A stretch of 34,324 nucleotides of DNA, taken from the NCBI RefSeq assembly GCF_002995745.1, contig NZ_PVXQ01000037.1, forward strand, positions 1 to 34,324. The letters are read 5' to 3'. This DNA is from Clostridium vincentii. Lineage in GTDB: Bacteria > Bacillota > Clostridia > Clostridiales > Clostridiaceae. Below are positions 8,128 through 16,089 of this stretch, piece by piece (position 1 is the first letter of the stretch; every line of letters begins with the position of its first letter). Below the pieces are notes generated by a model. The model was given only the letters and a program-made list of their open reading frames with translations, searched no databases and had not been told where the DNA came from. The position numbers and the translations under genes were made by a program.

Positions 8128-8415
8128 TTAGCTTTCAGTTGTAACTAAATTATCATTTCCGGTCCATATGCATCCTCTTCCACATCTTCTACCGAATACT
8201 GGTGTTCCTGTAACTTTGTTATTTTCATTACAAGTTCTTATCCCTCTTCCAGTTTTTGCTCCATTTCCGCAAGGGCCTGTTCCATCTCTTCTTCTTCCAC
8301 CTATTCTACCTAATACTGGTGTTTCCTCAGCCTTGTTGTTTTCATTACAAGGTCCTATTCTTCTTCCAGTTTCTGCTCCATTTCCGTCTGGACCTGTTCC
8401 ATCTCTTCTTGGCAT
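8128..8415 (-). CDS. DUF5320-like Gly/Arg-rich protein with internal duplication
   Basis: A 95-residue protein beginning MPRRDGTGPDGNG, the typical DUF5320 start. The ATG at 8415 is chosen because AGGAGG ends seven bases before it. The ATG at 8421 touches that site. Residues 3-41 and 42-80 are a tandem repeat with 28 of 39 identical positions, each ending in a CNENNK...TPV...GR pattern. Cysteines are present but do not follow the SCIFF spacing. The family's function is unknown; genes of this type travel with DUF134. It is first in the operon with DUF134, the radical SAM paralogue and DUF89. Confidence 0.65.
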   Translation of the reverse strand: MPRRDGTGPDGNGAETGRRIGPCNENNKAEETPVLGRIGGRRRDGTGPCGNGAKTGRGIRTCNENNKVTGTPVFGRRCGRGCIWTGNDNLVTTES

Positions 8416-8446
8416 AACCATACCTCCTATATTATATAATTAGTTT

Positions 8447-8499
8447 TGGGCATTTGCCCTTTACAACTATTATTATACTCCATTAATGGCATATGTCAA
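8447..8499 (-). promoter_or_regulatory. Promoter of the DUF5320-DUF134-radical SAM-DUF89 operon with paired palindromes
   Basis: On the minus strand, -35 TTGACA (8499-8494) and -10 TATAAT (8477-8472) are 16 bp apart. Operator copy one, TTGACATATGCCAT (8499-8486), contains the -35. Copy two, AGGGCAAATGCCCA (8460-8447), is a nearly perfect palindrome over the expected start region. Their centres are 39 bp apart, as at the mrp (40) and ACT (41) promoters. This layout suits a repressor that blocks the promoter. Confidence 0.7.
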
Positions 8500-8517
8500 T
8501 AACTTATTGTAATAATT

Positions 8518-9009
8518 TTATAATATATTAATTGCTGAAAAATCAATATTCCCTTTATCATCAACTATTTCTTTATTAGTATGAACATATTCAATTTTAC
8601 CTATAAACATTTCATGCGAACCTGTCATTATAGAATCCACAACTTTACATTCAATATTTACAGGACAATCTGCTAATAAAGGAGCATTCACCTTTATTCC
8701 TTCTTCAACTTTAACATTAAAATTTGAAAATTTATCCTCATCTCTACCACTATGACTACCTAAATAATCAAATAGTTCTTTTTGCTCTTTTGTTACAAGA
8801 TTTACTACAAAAACACCAGTTTCTTTTATAATATGATAAGAATATCTTGAAGGTACAATTCCTACCATAACCATTGGTGGATCATAACTACAATTCCCAC
8901 AATATCCTACTGCTAATGCATTGTTTTTCCCATCAATACCTCTACAAGAAACTAGTATTTTTGCCATTGGTTGAAGGCATGATTTCATATTCCCTTGAAT
9001 TTTTTCCAT
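8518..9009 (-). CDS. Flavin reductase family (FMN-binding) protein
   Basis: A 163-residue protein of the flavin-reductase-like FMN-binding domain family. Visible are NALAVGYCGNCSYDPPMVMVGI (the flavin-phosphate region, about residues 30-51), RYSYHIIKETGVFVVNLV (about 55-72) and DCPVNIECKV (about 113). Members bind FMN and pass electrons to partners or reduce free flavin; the partner is unknown. An SD (GGAGAGT) precedes the ATG. It is a separate unit between the DUF5320 operon and manA, with no clear promoter assigned. Confidence 0.8.
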   Translation of the reverse strand: MEKIQGNMKSCLQPMAKILVSCRGIDGKNNALAVGYCGNCSYDPPMVMVGIVPSRYSYHIIKETGVFVVNLVTKEQKELFDYLGSHSGRDEDKFSNFNVKVEEGIKVNAPLLADCPVNIECKVVDSIMTGSHEMFIGKIEYVHTNKEIVDDKGNIDFSAINIL

Positions 9010-9114
9010 AACAAACTCTCCTAACTTATTTATTAATGTAAAATTTATTACACTACTTTTTTATTACATGTTGTATATTTTTAATATCTCACTTTAAGCT
9101 ATATTTTTTATAGA

Positions 9115-10050
9115 CTAAATCACAGGATAGCTTTTAAGCAGGATAAGTTGTCCCTTTATTTCATATTTTCCCAATGTTGCAGGTATTAAATAACTATCAC
9201 CCATTTTAATCTTCTCTGTATATCCTTTTCCTTCTATTATTCCTTCACCATCTACACATGTTAAAATATCAAATTTTTCTTTATTACTATTCTCTTCTAC
9301 TGATTTTTCTATAATTATCTTTTCTATTCCAAAGTATTCATTTTCACATAGCAAACTTTTTTTATATCCATCAAATACAACTTCTTTTCCTTTAAGATTT
9401 TCACATTGAAGATCAAAATTTATTACACCTAAAGCCTTTTCTACATGTATCTCTCTTGGTCTTCCATAATCATAAACTCTATATGTTAAATCACTGTTTT
9501 GTTGAATTTCTGCTACAATAATACCTTCACATATAGCATGTACAAGTCCACTATTTATTAGAAAACAATCGCCTTTTACAACTTCTATTTTATTTAAATA
9601 CGTTTCAACTTCCCCAGATTTTATTGCTACTTCAAATTGTTCTTTTGTACAATCTTTAGTACCTACAATTAAAGTTGCACCTGGTTTTGCATCTATAACA
9701 TACCAGGCTTCTGTCTTACCATAATCACCTTCATATTTAGCTGCATATTCATCGCCTGGATGAACTTGCACTGAAAGTTTTTCTCTAGTATTAACTAGTT
9801 TCACAAGCAAAGGAAATCTTTCTATGTTTACTTTGGTCCCAACAAGAGAATTCCCATATTTTTTTACTAAATCATCAAATCTAGTTCCTTTATAAGCCCC
9901 ATTTTCAACAATTCCTGTTCCATTTGGATGACAAGCTATATCCCAGCTTTCTCCAATGTTTCCTTTTGGAAGATTGTCTCTAAAACTTTCTAAATCTCTT
10001 CCACCCCATATTTTATCATAATATAAATTTTGAAATTTAATTGGATACAT
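9115..10050 (-). CDS. manA: Mannose-6-phosphate isomerase, class I
   Basis: A 311-residue cupin-type isomerase interconverting mannose 6-phosphate and fructose 6-phosphate in the cytoplasm. The zinc site is visible as QVHPGDEYA (about residues 95-103), KTEAWYVID (about 112-120) and NSGLVHAICEG (about 166-176). The length is that of the short Firmicute form. YDYGRPREIHVEKAL is another family stretch. It lies 34 bp downstream of mrp and may be co-transcribed with it, although the functional link is not obvious. Confidence 0.9.
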   Translation of the reverse strand: MYPIKFQNLYYDKIWGGRDLESFRDNLPKGNIGESWDIACHPNGTGIVENGAYKGTRFDDLVKKYGNSLVGTKVNIERFPLLVKLVNTREKLSVQVHPGDEYAAKYEGDYGKTEAWYVIDAKPGATLIVGTKDCTKEQFEVAIKSGEVETYLNKIEVVKGDCFLINSGLVHAICEGIIVAEIQQNSDLTYRVYDYGRPREIHVEKALGVINFDLQCENLKGKEVVFDGYKKSLLCENEYFGIEKIIIEKSVEENSNKEKFDILTCVDGEGIIEGKGYTEKIKMGDSYLIPATLGKYEIKGQLILLKSYPVI

Positions 10051-10084
10051 AATATTCCAACCACCTTTTTCTAAGATATTAATA

Positions 10085-10912
10085 TTATTCTAACTCACTA
10101 ATAATACTTTTTACTATAGGATCAAATATTAACTTTAAGCTTTCATTTATATTTTCATCTTTATTTTCTGATAAACTACCTATACTCTTTAACATAGGAA
10201 GTTCTCCTAAAAGTTTTAAATTCATATCTTTTAAAAATTTATCTGTATTTTCACCGTCAAAAAGCTTAATTTTCTTTCCACATTCCGGGCAATCTATATA
10301 GCTCATATTTTCAATAACTCCTAAAACATTAACATTCATCTTATTTGCCATATTTACAGCTTTAGAAACTATCATAGAAACCAAATCTTGTGGAACAGAT
10401 ACCATAACAATTCCATCTATTGGAATAGACTGCATAACGGTTAACGCAACATCACTTGTGCCTGGTGGCATATCAATTACTAAATAATCAAGATCTTCCC
10501 ACAACACATCAGTCCAAAATCGTTTTACCATTCCTGAAATCATAGGTCCTCTCCAAAGCACTGCATCTTCTTCTTTTTCCATTAATAAATTTAGAGACAT
10601 AGCTTTGATTCCATTACTAGTTTTTACTGGCAACATCATATCTCCTTGGTTCATAACTTTTTCATTACTCAAACCAAGAAGTCTTGGAACACTTGGTCCA
10701 GTTATATCAGCATCTAAAACACCTACACTATACCCAAGCTCATTTAAATATTTTGCAATAATAACGGAAATCGAAGATTTACCTACTCCACCCTTACCAC
10801 TCATAACCCCAATAATTTTTTTTACATTATTCATAGAATTATTTTCAATCATACATTTTGTCTTATCCCTATTACATCCATCATTTGATGAACATGAATC
10901 ACAATCTGACAT
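10085..10912 (-). CDS. mrp: Mrp/ApbC-type P-loop ATPase, Fe-S cluster carrier
   Basis: A 275-residue Mrp/NBP35-like ATPase that transfers Fe-S clusters. It has the deviant Walker A GKGGVGKS (about residues 39-46), DADITGPSVPRLLG, DMPPGTSD (about 147-154) and a C-terminal CPECGKK whose CxxC binds the bridging cluster. The N-terminus carries four extra cysteines (4, 7, 13, 20), as seen in NBP35-type members. The promoter has two copies of the shared palindrome, linking it to nifU and to the DUF134 operon. Confidence 0.9.
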   Translation of the reverse strand: MSDCDSCSSNDGCNRDKTKCMIENNSMNNVKKIIGVMSGKGGVGKSSISVIIAKYLNELGYSVGVLDADITGPSVPRLLGLSNEKVMNQGDMMLPVKTSNGIKAMSLNLLMEKEEDAVLWRGPMISGMVKRFWTDVLWEDLDYLVIDMPPGTSDVALTVMQSIPIDGIVMVSVPQDLVSMIVSKAVNMANKMNVNVLGVIENMSYIDCPECGKKIKLFDGENTDKFLKDMNLKLLGELPMLKSIGSLSENKDENINESLKLIFDPIVKSIISELE

Positions 10913-10933
10913 AAGATCATCTCCCTTTATTTA

Positions 10934-10987
10934 TTATCATTTGCCAATATAATATTATTCCTATTTTTTATTGTTGTCAAATGCCAA
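10934..10987 (-). promoter_or_regulatory. mrp promoter with paired palindromes
   Basis: On the minus strand, -35 TTGACA (10980-10975) and -10 TAATAT (10957-10952) are 17 bp apart. The upstream operator TTGGCATTTGACAA (10987-10974) is identical to those at nifU and ACT. The downstream copy TTGGCAAATGATAA (10947-10934) is centred exactly 40 bp away and covers the start-site region. Confidence 0.75.
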
Positions 10988-11236
10988 TTAAAATTATTGC
11001 CCTATTTTCAAAACTGATAAATATTAATTATAAATATAGCTACTTTTTCATTAAAACATAATAAAAAAGATGACTCCTCTTCAATACCAGGGCACTGAAA
11101 AACTTATAGTTTTCTAGTGCCCTGGTTCAATAAAGAAATCATCTTCCTAATTTAGTATATTTTTAAAAATTATTATTGTTTTGAAATCTTGTCATCAATA
11201 ATGCGAAGTCCATAAAACTATTTTATTAAATTAATC
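10988..11236. other. Gene-free stretch between mrp and thioredoxin
   Basis: The gap between the mrp start (10912) and the thioredoxin stop (11237) is 324 bp. It holds the mrp promoter (10934-10987), the large terminator hairpin at 11063-11145, and AT-rich sequence. Positions 11018-11040 resemble the region around 13588-13610 behind the ACT-promoter operator, with a shared stretch TATTAATTATAAATA, so more than the operator may have been copied. No open frame or RNA gene is recognisable here. Confidence 0.5.
11063..11145 (-). terminator. Large composite terminator hairpin after thioredoxin
   Basis: Inner arms ACCAGGGCACT (11086-11096) and AGTGCCCTGGT (11116-11126) are exact complements with a further GAAAA/TTTTC pairing in the loop. 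Outer arms AAGATGA (11067-11073) and TCATCTT (11139-11145) pair around them. On the minus strand a run of six T follows, so it should stop thioredoxin transcripts. Confidence 0.75.
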
Positions 11237-11554
11237 CTATAAATATGCATTTAACTTTTGTGTTATATTTTGTTCTGGCATAAAACCTGATAAATTTTCT
11301 ACAGGAACTCCATCCTTAAATATAATCATAGTTGGAACTGCAGATATTCTATATTTTTGAGCTATATTACCATTTGCATCTATATCTACCTTAAAAAATT
11401 TCGCTTTGTCTCCTAATTTATTACTAACACCTTCAAACACTGGACCTAACATCTTACATGGTCCACACCAAGTTGCAGAGAAATCAACAATTACTACCCC
11501 TTTAGTATTTTCAACATTTTCAGTAAATTCATTACCATTTAATACTTTAACCAT
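11237..11554 (-). CDS. trxA: Thioredoxin
   Basis: A 105-residue thioredoxin with the classic redox motif WCGPC (residues 29-33), the buried Asp (VDFSATWCGPC) and the cis-Pro segment AVPTMIIFKDG (about 74-84). It reduces disulfides in cytoplasmic proteins using thioredoxin reductase, which is not encoded here. TTGGAGGAAATAAG precedes the ATG. It appears to be a single-gene unit: a strong terminator follows, and 234 bp without an open frame lie upstream. Confidence 0.93.
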   Translation of the reverse strand: MVKVLNGNEFTENVENTKGVVIVDFSATWCGPCKMLGPVFEGVSNKLGDKAKFFKVDIDANGNIAQKYRISAVPTMIIFKDGVPVENLSGFMPEQNITQKLNAYL

Positions 11555-11788
11555 ATTCTTATTTCCTCCAATTCATATTTTTTAATTTTCTTTACTTCCT
11601 ATGATTAAATTATAACCTTATCTTTTTGCTCTCTCTGTGACTTTATCACTTAAGTTGCTTTCAAAAAAACAGCAAATCCGTTACTAGTCTATTTTGTTTC
11701 CTATGCCTAATTAAATTATGTAAACTTATATTCAGTAACAATACTTTCTCTATTTTTAATTTTATCATTAAAATAATAACTTCTTTTA

Positions 11789-13144
11789 CTAGTTCTTAAA
11801 TGAATGTATAGGTGCAGGAATTCTTCCACCTCTTTGAGCAAATAGTTCTGATGATTTTCCGTTTACTTTCATTACAGGAGCTCTACCTAAAAGGCCACCA
11901 AACTCAACCATATCTCCAACGACGCATCCAGGTGCTGGTATTATTCTAACAGCTGTAGTCTTATTATTAATTACTCCTATTGCTGCTTCATCAGCAATCA
12001 TACCTGCAATTGTTGAAGCTGGTGTATCTCCAGGAATTGCAATCATGTCAAGACCAACTGAACATACACATGTCATACCCTCTAATTTTTCTAAATTTAT
12101 TGCTCCACTAATAACTGCATCTATCATTCCTGCATCTTCTGAAACTGGTATGAACGCTCCACTTAAGCCACCAACATGACTACATGCCATAACTCCACCT
12201 TTTTTAACAGCATCATTAAGCATTGCAAGTGCTGCAATAGTCCCATGAGTTCCAACTTGTTCAAGACCTATTTCTTCTAATATTTCTGCAACAGAATCTC
12301 CAACTGCAGGTGTTGGTGCAAGAGATAAGTCAATTATTCCGAAAGGTACATCTAATCTTCTTGATGCCTCTTTTGCAACTAATTCACCCATTCTAGTAAC
12401 TTTAAATGCAGTTTGCTTAATAGTTTCAGCAACAACGTCAAAAGATTGCCCTCTTGCTTTTTCAAGAGCTCTTTTAATAACTCCCGGTCCACTTACTCCA
12501 ACATTTATGACTTTTTCAGCTTCTCCAATTCCATGGAAAGCTCCTGCCATAAATGGATTATCTTCAACTGCATTTGCAAATACAACTAATTTTGCACATC
12601 CGAATCCATTTGTATCCTTAGTAAGTTCTGCAGTTTGTTTTATAATTTCTGCCATATCTCGTACAGCATTCATGTTTATTCCTGATTTCGTACAACCTAC
12701 ATTAACAGATGCACAAACTTTTTTTGTTACTGCTAGTGCTTCTGGAATTGAGCTAATTAAAATCTTATCTCCTTTAGTACAACCTTTTTGAACTAATGCT
12801 GAAAATCCACCCAAGAAATCTATTCCTAAAGTATCAGCTGCTCTGTCTAAGATTCTTGCAAACTCAACATAATCAGTTTCGTTAGTAGCTCCTGCTATTA
12901 TTGACATTGGAGTTATTGAAACTCTCTTGTTAATTATTGGAATACCAAATTCTGATTCTATTTGTCTTCCAACTTCTACTAAATGTTCAGCAGTTTTCGT
13001 AATTTTATCATATATCTTAATTCTAGCTTTATCTCCATCTGAATCTATACAATCAAGTAATGAAATACCCATTGTTATAGTTCTTATATCAAGTTTTTCT
13101 TCTTCAATCATCTTTATAGTTTCAAGTATATTATTAATATTCAT
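11789..13144 (-). CDS. UPF0210 (PFL-like, DUF711) protein
   Basis: A 451-residue member of UPF0210, a family conserved in clostridia and distantly similar to pyruvate formate-lyase structures; its function is not established. Typical stretches include [15 protein letters not shown] (about residues 24-38), [32 protein letters not shown] and [17 protein letters not shown]. No glycyl-radical motif is seen at the C-terminus, so a PFL reaction is unlikely. It lies 13 bp behind the ACT-domain gene, its usual partner, under a promoter with the shared palindromes. Confidence 0.88.
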   Translation of the reverse strand: MNINNILETIKMIEEEKLDIRTITMGISLLDCIDSDGDKARIKIYDKITKTAEHLVEVGRQIESEFGIPIINKRVSITPMSIIAGATNETDYVEFARILDRAADTLGIDFLGGFSALVQKGCTKGDKILISSIPEALAVTKKVCASVNVGCTKSGINMNAVRDMAEIIKQTAELTKDTNGFGCAKLVVFANAVEDNPFMAGAFHGIGEAEKVINVGVSGPGVIKRALEKARGQSFDVVAETIKQTAFKVTRMGELVAKEASRRLDVPFGIIDLSLAPTPAVGDSVAEILEEIGLEQVGTHGTIAALAMLNDAVKKGGVMACSHVGGLSGAFIPVSEDAGMIDAVISGAINLEKLEGMTCVCSVGLDMIAIPGDTPASTIAGMIADEAAIGVINNKTTAVRIIPAPGCVVGDMVEFGGLLGRAPVMKVNGKSSELFAQRGGRIPAPIHSFKN

Positions 13145-13157
13145 AAGACCCTCCTAA

Positions 13158-13427
13158 TTATAGTGAATGCATTGACTTAAATATTTCTTCTCTTTGTATC
13201 TTTATTTCTATCCCTAGCCCTTTTCCTTCAGCTGTTAGACTAGCACGAATATCATCAAAACTGACTTTCATATCTTTACAATCTAATACCATTACCATAG
13301 TAAAAAATCCTTGAGTTATAGTTTGGTTAACATCTAATATATTAATGCTATATTCTACCATCTTTTGGCTAACCCTTGCTATAATACCAACTTTATCTTG
13401 CCCAACTACTGTTAATATTGCTTTCAT
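13158..13427 (-). CDS. ACT-domain regulatory protein (UPF0237)
   Basis: An 89-residue stand-alone ACT domain: AILTVVGQDKVGIIARVSQKM (beta1-alpha1 with the ligand-loop Gly), NILDVNQTI and FTMVMVLD. ACT domains bind small ligands, often amino acids. This type is nearly always paired with UPF0210, as here, and may sense a ligand for it. An SD (GGAGTAGATAAAG) precedes the ATG. It is the first gene of the two-gene operon. Confidence 0.88.
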   Translation of the reverse strand: MKAILTVVGQDKVGIIARVSQKMVEYSINILDVNQTITQGFFTMVMVLDCKDMKVSFDDIRASLTAEGKGLGIEIKIQREEIFKSMHSL

Positions 13428-13499
13428 CTTTATCTACTCCATTCATAAATTTATTTTAAAGATATCTCTTTTTAAAATATTATAATTACCATATTTATC

Positions 13500-13554
13500 T
13501 TGCCATTTGTCATTTTTTATTTTACTATTATTTATTTTTATTGTCAAATGCCAA
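13500..13554 (-). promoter_or_regulatory. ACT-UPF0210 promoter with paired palindromes
   Basis: On the minus strand, -35 TTGACA (13547-13542) and -10 TAAAAT (13524-13519) are 17 bp apart. The upstream operator TTGGCATTTGACAA (13554-13541) is identical to those at nifU and mrp. The downstream copy ATGACAAATGGCAA (13513-13500) is centred 41 bp away. The upstream copy also lies just behind the divergent histidine-phosphatase promoter and could affect it. Confidence 0.7.
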
Positions 13555-13563
13555 TAATAAATA

Positions 13564-13592
13564 TTGACTTGAATTGATAAACCGCTTAATAT
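13564..13592 (+). promoter_or_regulatory. Promoter of the histidine phosphatase gene
   Basis: TTGACT (13564-13569) and TAATAT (13587-13592) are separated by 17 bp. The start codon at 13649 lies about 57 bp downstream. It diverges from the ACT promoter, with the shared operator copy between them. Confidence 0.6.
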
Positions 13593-13648
13593 TAATTATA
13601 AATACAATTAATTTTGCATCAAATTATTTAAGCATAGGAGATAAAAAA

Positions 13649-14287
13649 ATGAAAACCAAAGTATTTTTAGTAAGACACGGTGAAACTGAATGGAATAAAT
13701 TAGGTAAGTTTCAAGGATGTAAAGACATAGACTTATCTGAAGAAGGTATTTTACAAGCTAAGTATCTATCTGAAAAATTTAATGACAATTTTGATTACAT
13801 ATATACAAGTCCTTTAAAAAGAGCAGTACAAACATCAGAAGTTATCGCTGCTAATAAAGAAATTAAACCTATTATAAAGAATGATTTAAGAGAAATAAAT
13901 TTCGGTGAATGGGAGGGGCTAACCCTAAAAGAAATATCAAGTAATTTTCCAAAAGAATTTAATAATTGGAGAAATGATAAAATTGAAGCTCCTCTGTGTG
14001 GTGGAGATTTAAGCCTAAAAATTGCAAGTAAAAGGGCTAAAGCTGCTATAACTGAAATTGCAGATAAGCATAAAGAAAAGAAAATTTTAATAGTAGCTCA
14101 TGGTGGAATAATAAAAGCAGGGTTAATCGGACTTTTCGAATTGGACATGACAATGTATCATAAAATTAACTTAGGAAATACTGCAATTTGTGAAATAGAT
14201 TTTGACTCTGACTTAAATCCAACTATCGTTAAGCTAAATGATACAAGTCATCTGCCTAATAATTATATTATTAACTCATTTGTTTAA
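13649..14287 (+). CDS. Histidine phosphatase (phosphoglycerate-mutase-like) family protein
   Basis: A 212-residue member of the histidine phosphatase superfamily. The phospho-acceptor motif is LVRHGETEWN (His10), the Arg pair is in TSPLKRAVQTSEV, Glu is in EINFGEWEGL, and the second catalytic His is in VAHGGIIKAG (about residue 148). I chose the ATG at 13649 because ATAGGAG lies upstream. An earlier start would add residues with no homology to the fold. The substrate is unclear: it could be a CobC/GpmB-type phosphatase rather than a glycolytic mutase. No cobalamin genes surround it. Confidence 0.85.
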   Translation: MKTKVFLVRHGETEWNKLGKFQGCKDIDLSEEGILQAKYLSEKFNDNFDYIYTSPLKRAVQTSEVIAANKEIKPIIKNDLREINFGEWEGLTLKEISSNFPKEFNNWRNDKIEAPLCGGDLSLKIASKRAKAAITEIADKHKEKKILIVAHGGIIKAGLIGLFELDMTMYHKINLGNTAICEIDFDSDLNPTIVKLNDTSHLPNNYIINSFV

Positions 14288-14319
14288 TAAAGTATAGTAT
14301 AGTTTATCCCATCCTCTAA

Positions 14320-14392
14320 GGCACAATCAAAAAATAACAAACCAGTATGCTTATATATTTTGCATCTTTGGTCTGTTATTTTTTCATGTGCC
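14320..14392. terminator. Bidirectional terminator between convergent genes
   Basis: Outer arms GGCACA (14320-14325) and TGTGCC (14387-14392) enclose a stem with AAAAAATAACA on one side and TGTTATTTTTT on the other. A-rich and T-rich runs on both sides serve both the histidine phosphatase (+) and the HMA-like gene (-). Confidence 0.7.
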
Positions 14393-14416
14393 TAATTTAG
14401 ATTCTTTGAATATTTA

Positions 14417-14620
14417 TTATTCAATATTATGCCCTGTGTTTTGAATACAATTTCTAATATCTTCTTGAGTAGCTGGTTCATTATAAATCACTTCAACACT
14501 GCTTCTGCCAAGATCAACACAAACCTTATTTACTCCCTCAATCTCTTCTAAAGCATTTTTAACTTGAGTTTTAATATACTCACTACCTAGACCTTCTACA
14601 ATATAGTGATCTCTTTCCAT
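14417..14620 (-). CDS. Small HMA-fold protein lacking the metal-binding CxxC
   Basis: A 67-residue protein with the beta-alpha-beta-beta-alpha-beta pattern of heavy-metal-associated (CopZ-like) domains: HYIVEGLGSEYIKTQVKNAL, GVNKVCVDLGRSSVEVIY, and ATQEDIRNCIQNTGHNIE. The usual metal loop MxCxxC is replaced by GLGSEY, and the two cysteines present are elsewhere. It is therefore unlikely to be a classical copper chaperone. AAAGGAGATAAG precedes the ATG. It lies 52 bp downstream of the decarboxylase and may be the last gene of the SCIFF-led transcript. Confidence 0.7.
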   Translation of the reverse strand: MERDHYIVEGLGSEYIKTQVKNALEEIEGVNKVCVDLGRSSVEVIYNEPATQEDIRNCIQNTGHNIE

Positions 14621-14672
14621 ATAGACTTATCTCCTTTCATAACGAATGATAAGTATAGTATGTTCCAAAAGT

Positions 14673-16082
14673 CTAAACTATATTAATATTTTCTTTGTCC
14701 ACACCTAAAACAGTGCATCCTGCTTTTAAATAAGCCTTTACTGCTTTAATTATTTCTTCATTAAAAATTTCCCCAGGACAAATTATAGGAATTCCTGGAG
14801 GATAAGGAACAATAGCATCCCTAGCAATCTTACCAACAGCATTATCTAAACCACACTTCTTCTCTTGGTAGGCAAAAACTTCAAAGGGTTCTAAGGCTTT
14901 CTTTGGTATAAATAGATTAAAGGATATTACTTTACTATTGTCTTTAATCTCTTCCATTTTTAATTTTTCAATAACCTCATAAAGCCTTTGAAGAGATTCT
15001 TCTATCTTGAATGGAGATAATATTAAAACCAATCCACTATGAAAGCTCATTTCCGCTTGAATATGATTTTTTCTTAAATAATCCAAGAATTTATGACCAC
15101 TATAGCCTTTAGACAAAGTTATTACATATCTACTTAAATCAATATCATAAAATTTAGGTAGATCTTTCTTTGATAATATCTTCACCTTATTTAGATCATT
15201 AATTTTATCTTTCCACATCTCAGCTATTTTAATTAACTCTTCATAATCAGATTTGCCATAGGTCTCTAGATAATATCTAGCATAGTCTAATGATGCCATA
15301 ATTAAATAAGAGGGAGATGTAGTCATAAAAGTACTTACATAAAAGTCCGTTTCTTGTGATTCATCATTAACTAAAAGATAGGATCCTCCTGTTAAGGCTG
15401 GCAAGGTTTTATGGGCACTTACTACTGTATAATCTGCTAAATGTGCAACGTTTTTTGGAAGTTTATCAGTTATTCCAAAATGGGCTCCATGGGCTTCATC
15501 TATAATTATTTTTAAACCTTTGCTTTTTAAGTCCTTTATAATATCTTCAATATCATAAGTAATTCCAAAATAATTAGGATAAGTTAAAATTATGCCTTTT
15601 GGATTGTTACTTTTGTCTATTGCACTATAAATAGCATCCTTATCTGGGGGCAAAAATAAACCACCTTCTGCTTGGACTCTTGGTTCTATAAATGTCACCC
15701 TTAGCTTTCTTAGGATAATTCCATTATAAACAGAACGATGACAGTTTCTTTCAACTAAAACCTCATCGCCCTCATTAAAGGCGGAAAATATAGAAGCTAA
15801 ATTTCCGCAAGAACTTCCATTAACTAAAAAATATGCTTTTTTAACTTTATAAAGCTTAGCTAAAAGCTTCTGTGCTTCCTTTATTACGCCCTCTGGATGA
15901 TGAAGGTTATCTAAGGATTCAACCTCTGTTATATCTAAAAATCCAAGATTTTCAGCAAATTTCTTTCCTGTTTCATCCCTATTAAAGCCTTCTCCAGCCT
16001 TATTCCCTGGCATGGAAAACAATATATTATTCTCATCATGATAATTTAATAAAGCTTGAACTAATGGTAATTTATTATTCAT
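14673..16082 (-). CDS. Orn/Lys/Arg decarboxylase family PLP enzyme
   Basis: A 469-residue fold-type-I PLP enzyme. The PLP lysine is in VVSAHKTLPALTGG (about residues 219-232), DEAHGAHFG precedes it (about 191-199), and FSMPGNKAG and VNGSSCGNLAS mark the N-terminal half. The C-terminal lobe includes PYPPGIPIICPGE. Members decarboxylate arginine, lysine or ornithine to polyamines or cadaverine. The short Firmicute form, without the wing domain, fits this length, but the substrate cannot be read. It follows the M16 peptidase by seven bases in the SCIFF operon. Confidence 0.85.
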   Translation of the reverse strand: MNNKLPLVQALLNYHDENNILFSMPGNKAGEGFNRDETGKKFAENLGFLDITEVESLDNLHHPEGVIKEAQKLLAKLYKVKKAYFLVNGSSCGNLASIFSAFNEGDEVLVERNCHRSVYNGIILRKLRVTFIEPRVQAEGGLFLPPDKDAIYSAIDKSNNPKGIILTYPNYFGITYDIEDIIKDLKSKGLKIIIDEAHGAHFGITDKLPKNVAHLADYTVVSAHKTLPALTGGSYLLVNDESQETDFYVSTFMTTSPSYLIMASLDYARYYLETYGKSDYEELIKIAEMWKDKINDLNKVKILSKKDLPKFYDIDLSRYVITLSKGYSGHKFLDYLRKNHIQAEMSFHSGLVLILSPFKIEESLQRLYEVIEKLKMEEIKDNSKVISFNLFIPKKALEPFEVFAYQEKKCGLDNAVGKIARDAIVPYPPGIPIICPGEIFNEEIIKAVKAYLKAGCTVLGVDKENINIV

Positions 16083-16089
16083 ATTAACC

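Noticed and set aside
8168..8443. Plus-strand open frame over the DUF5320-like gene
   Set aside because: It is the antisense shadow of a repetitive coding sequence, with no ribosome site or known motif.
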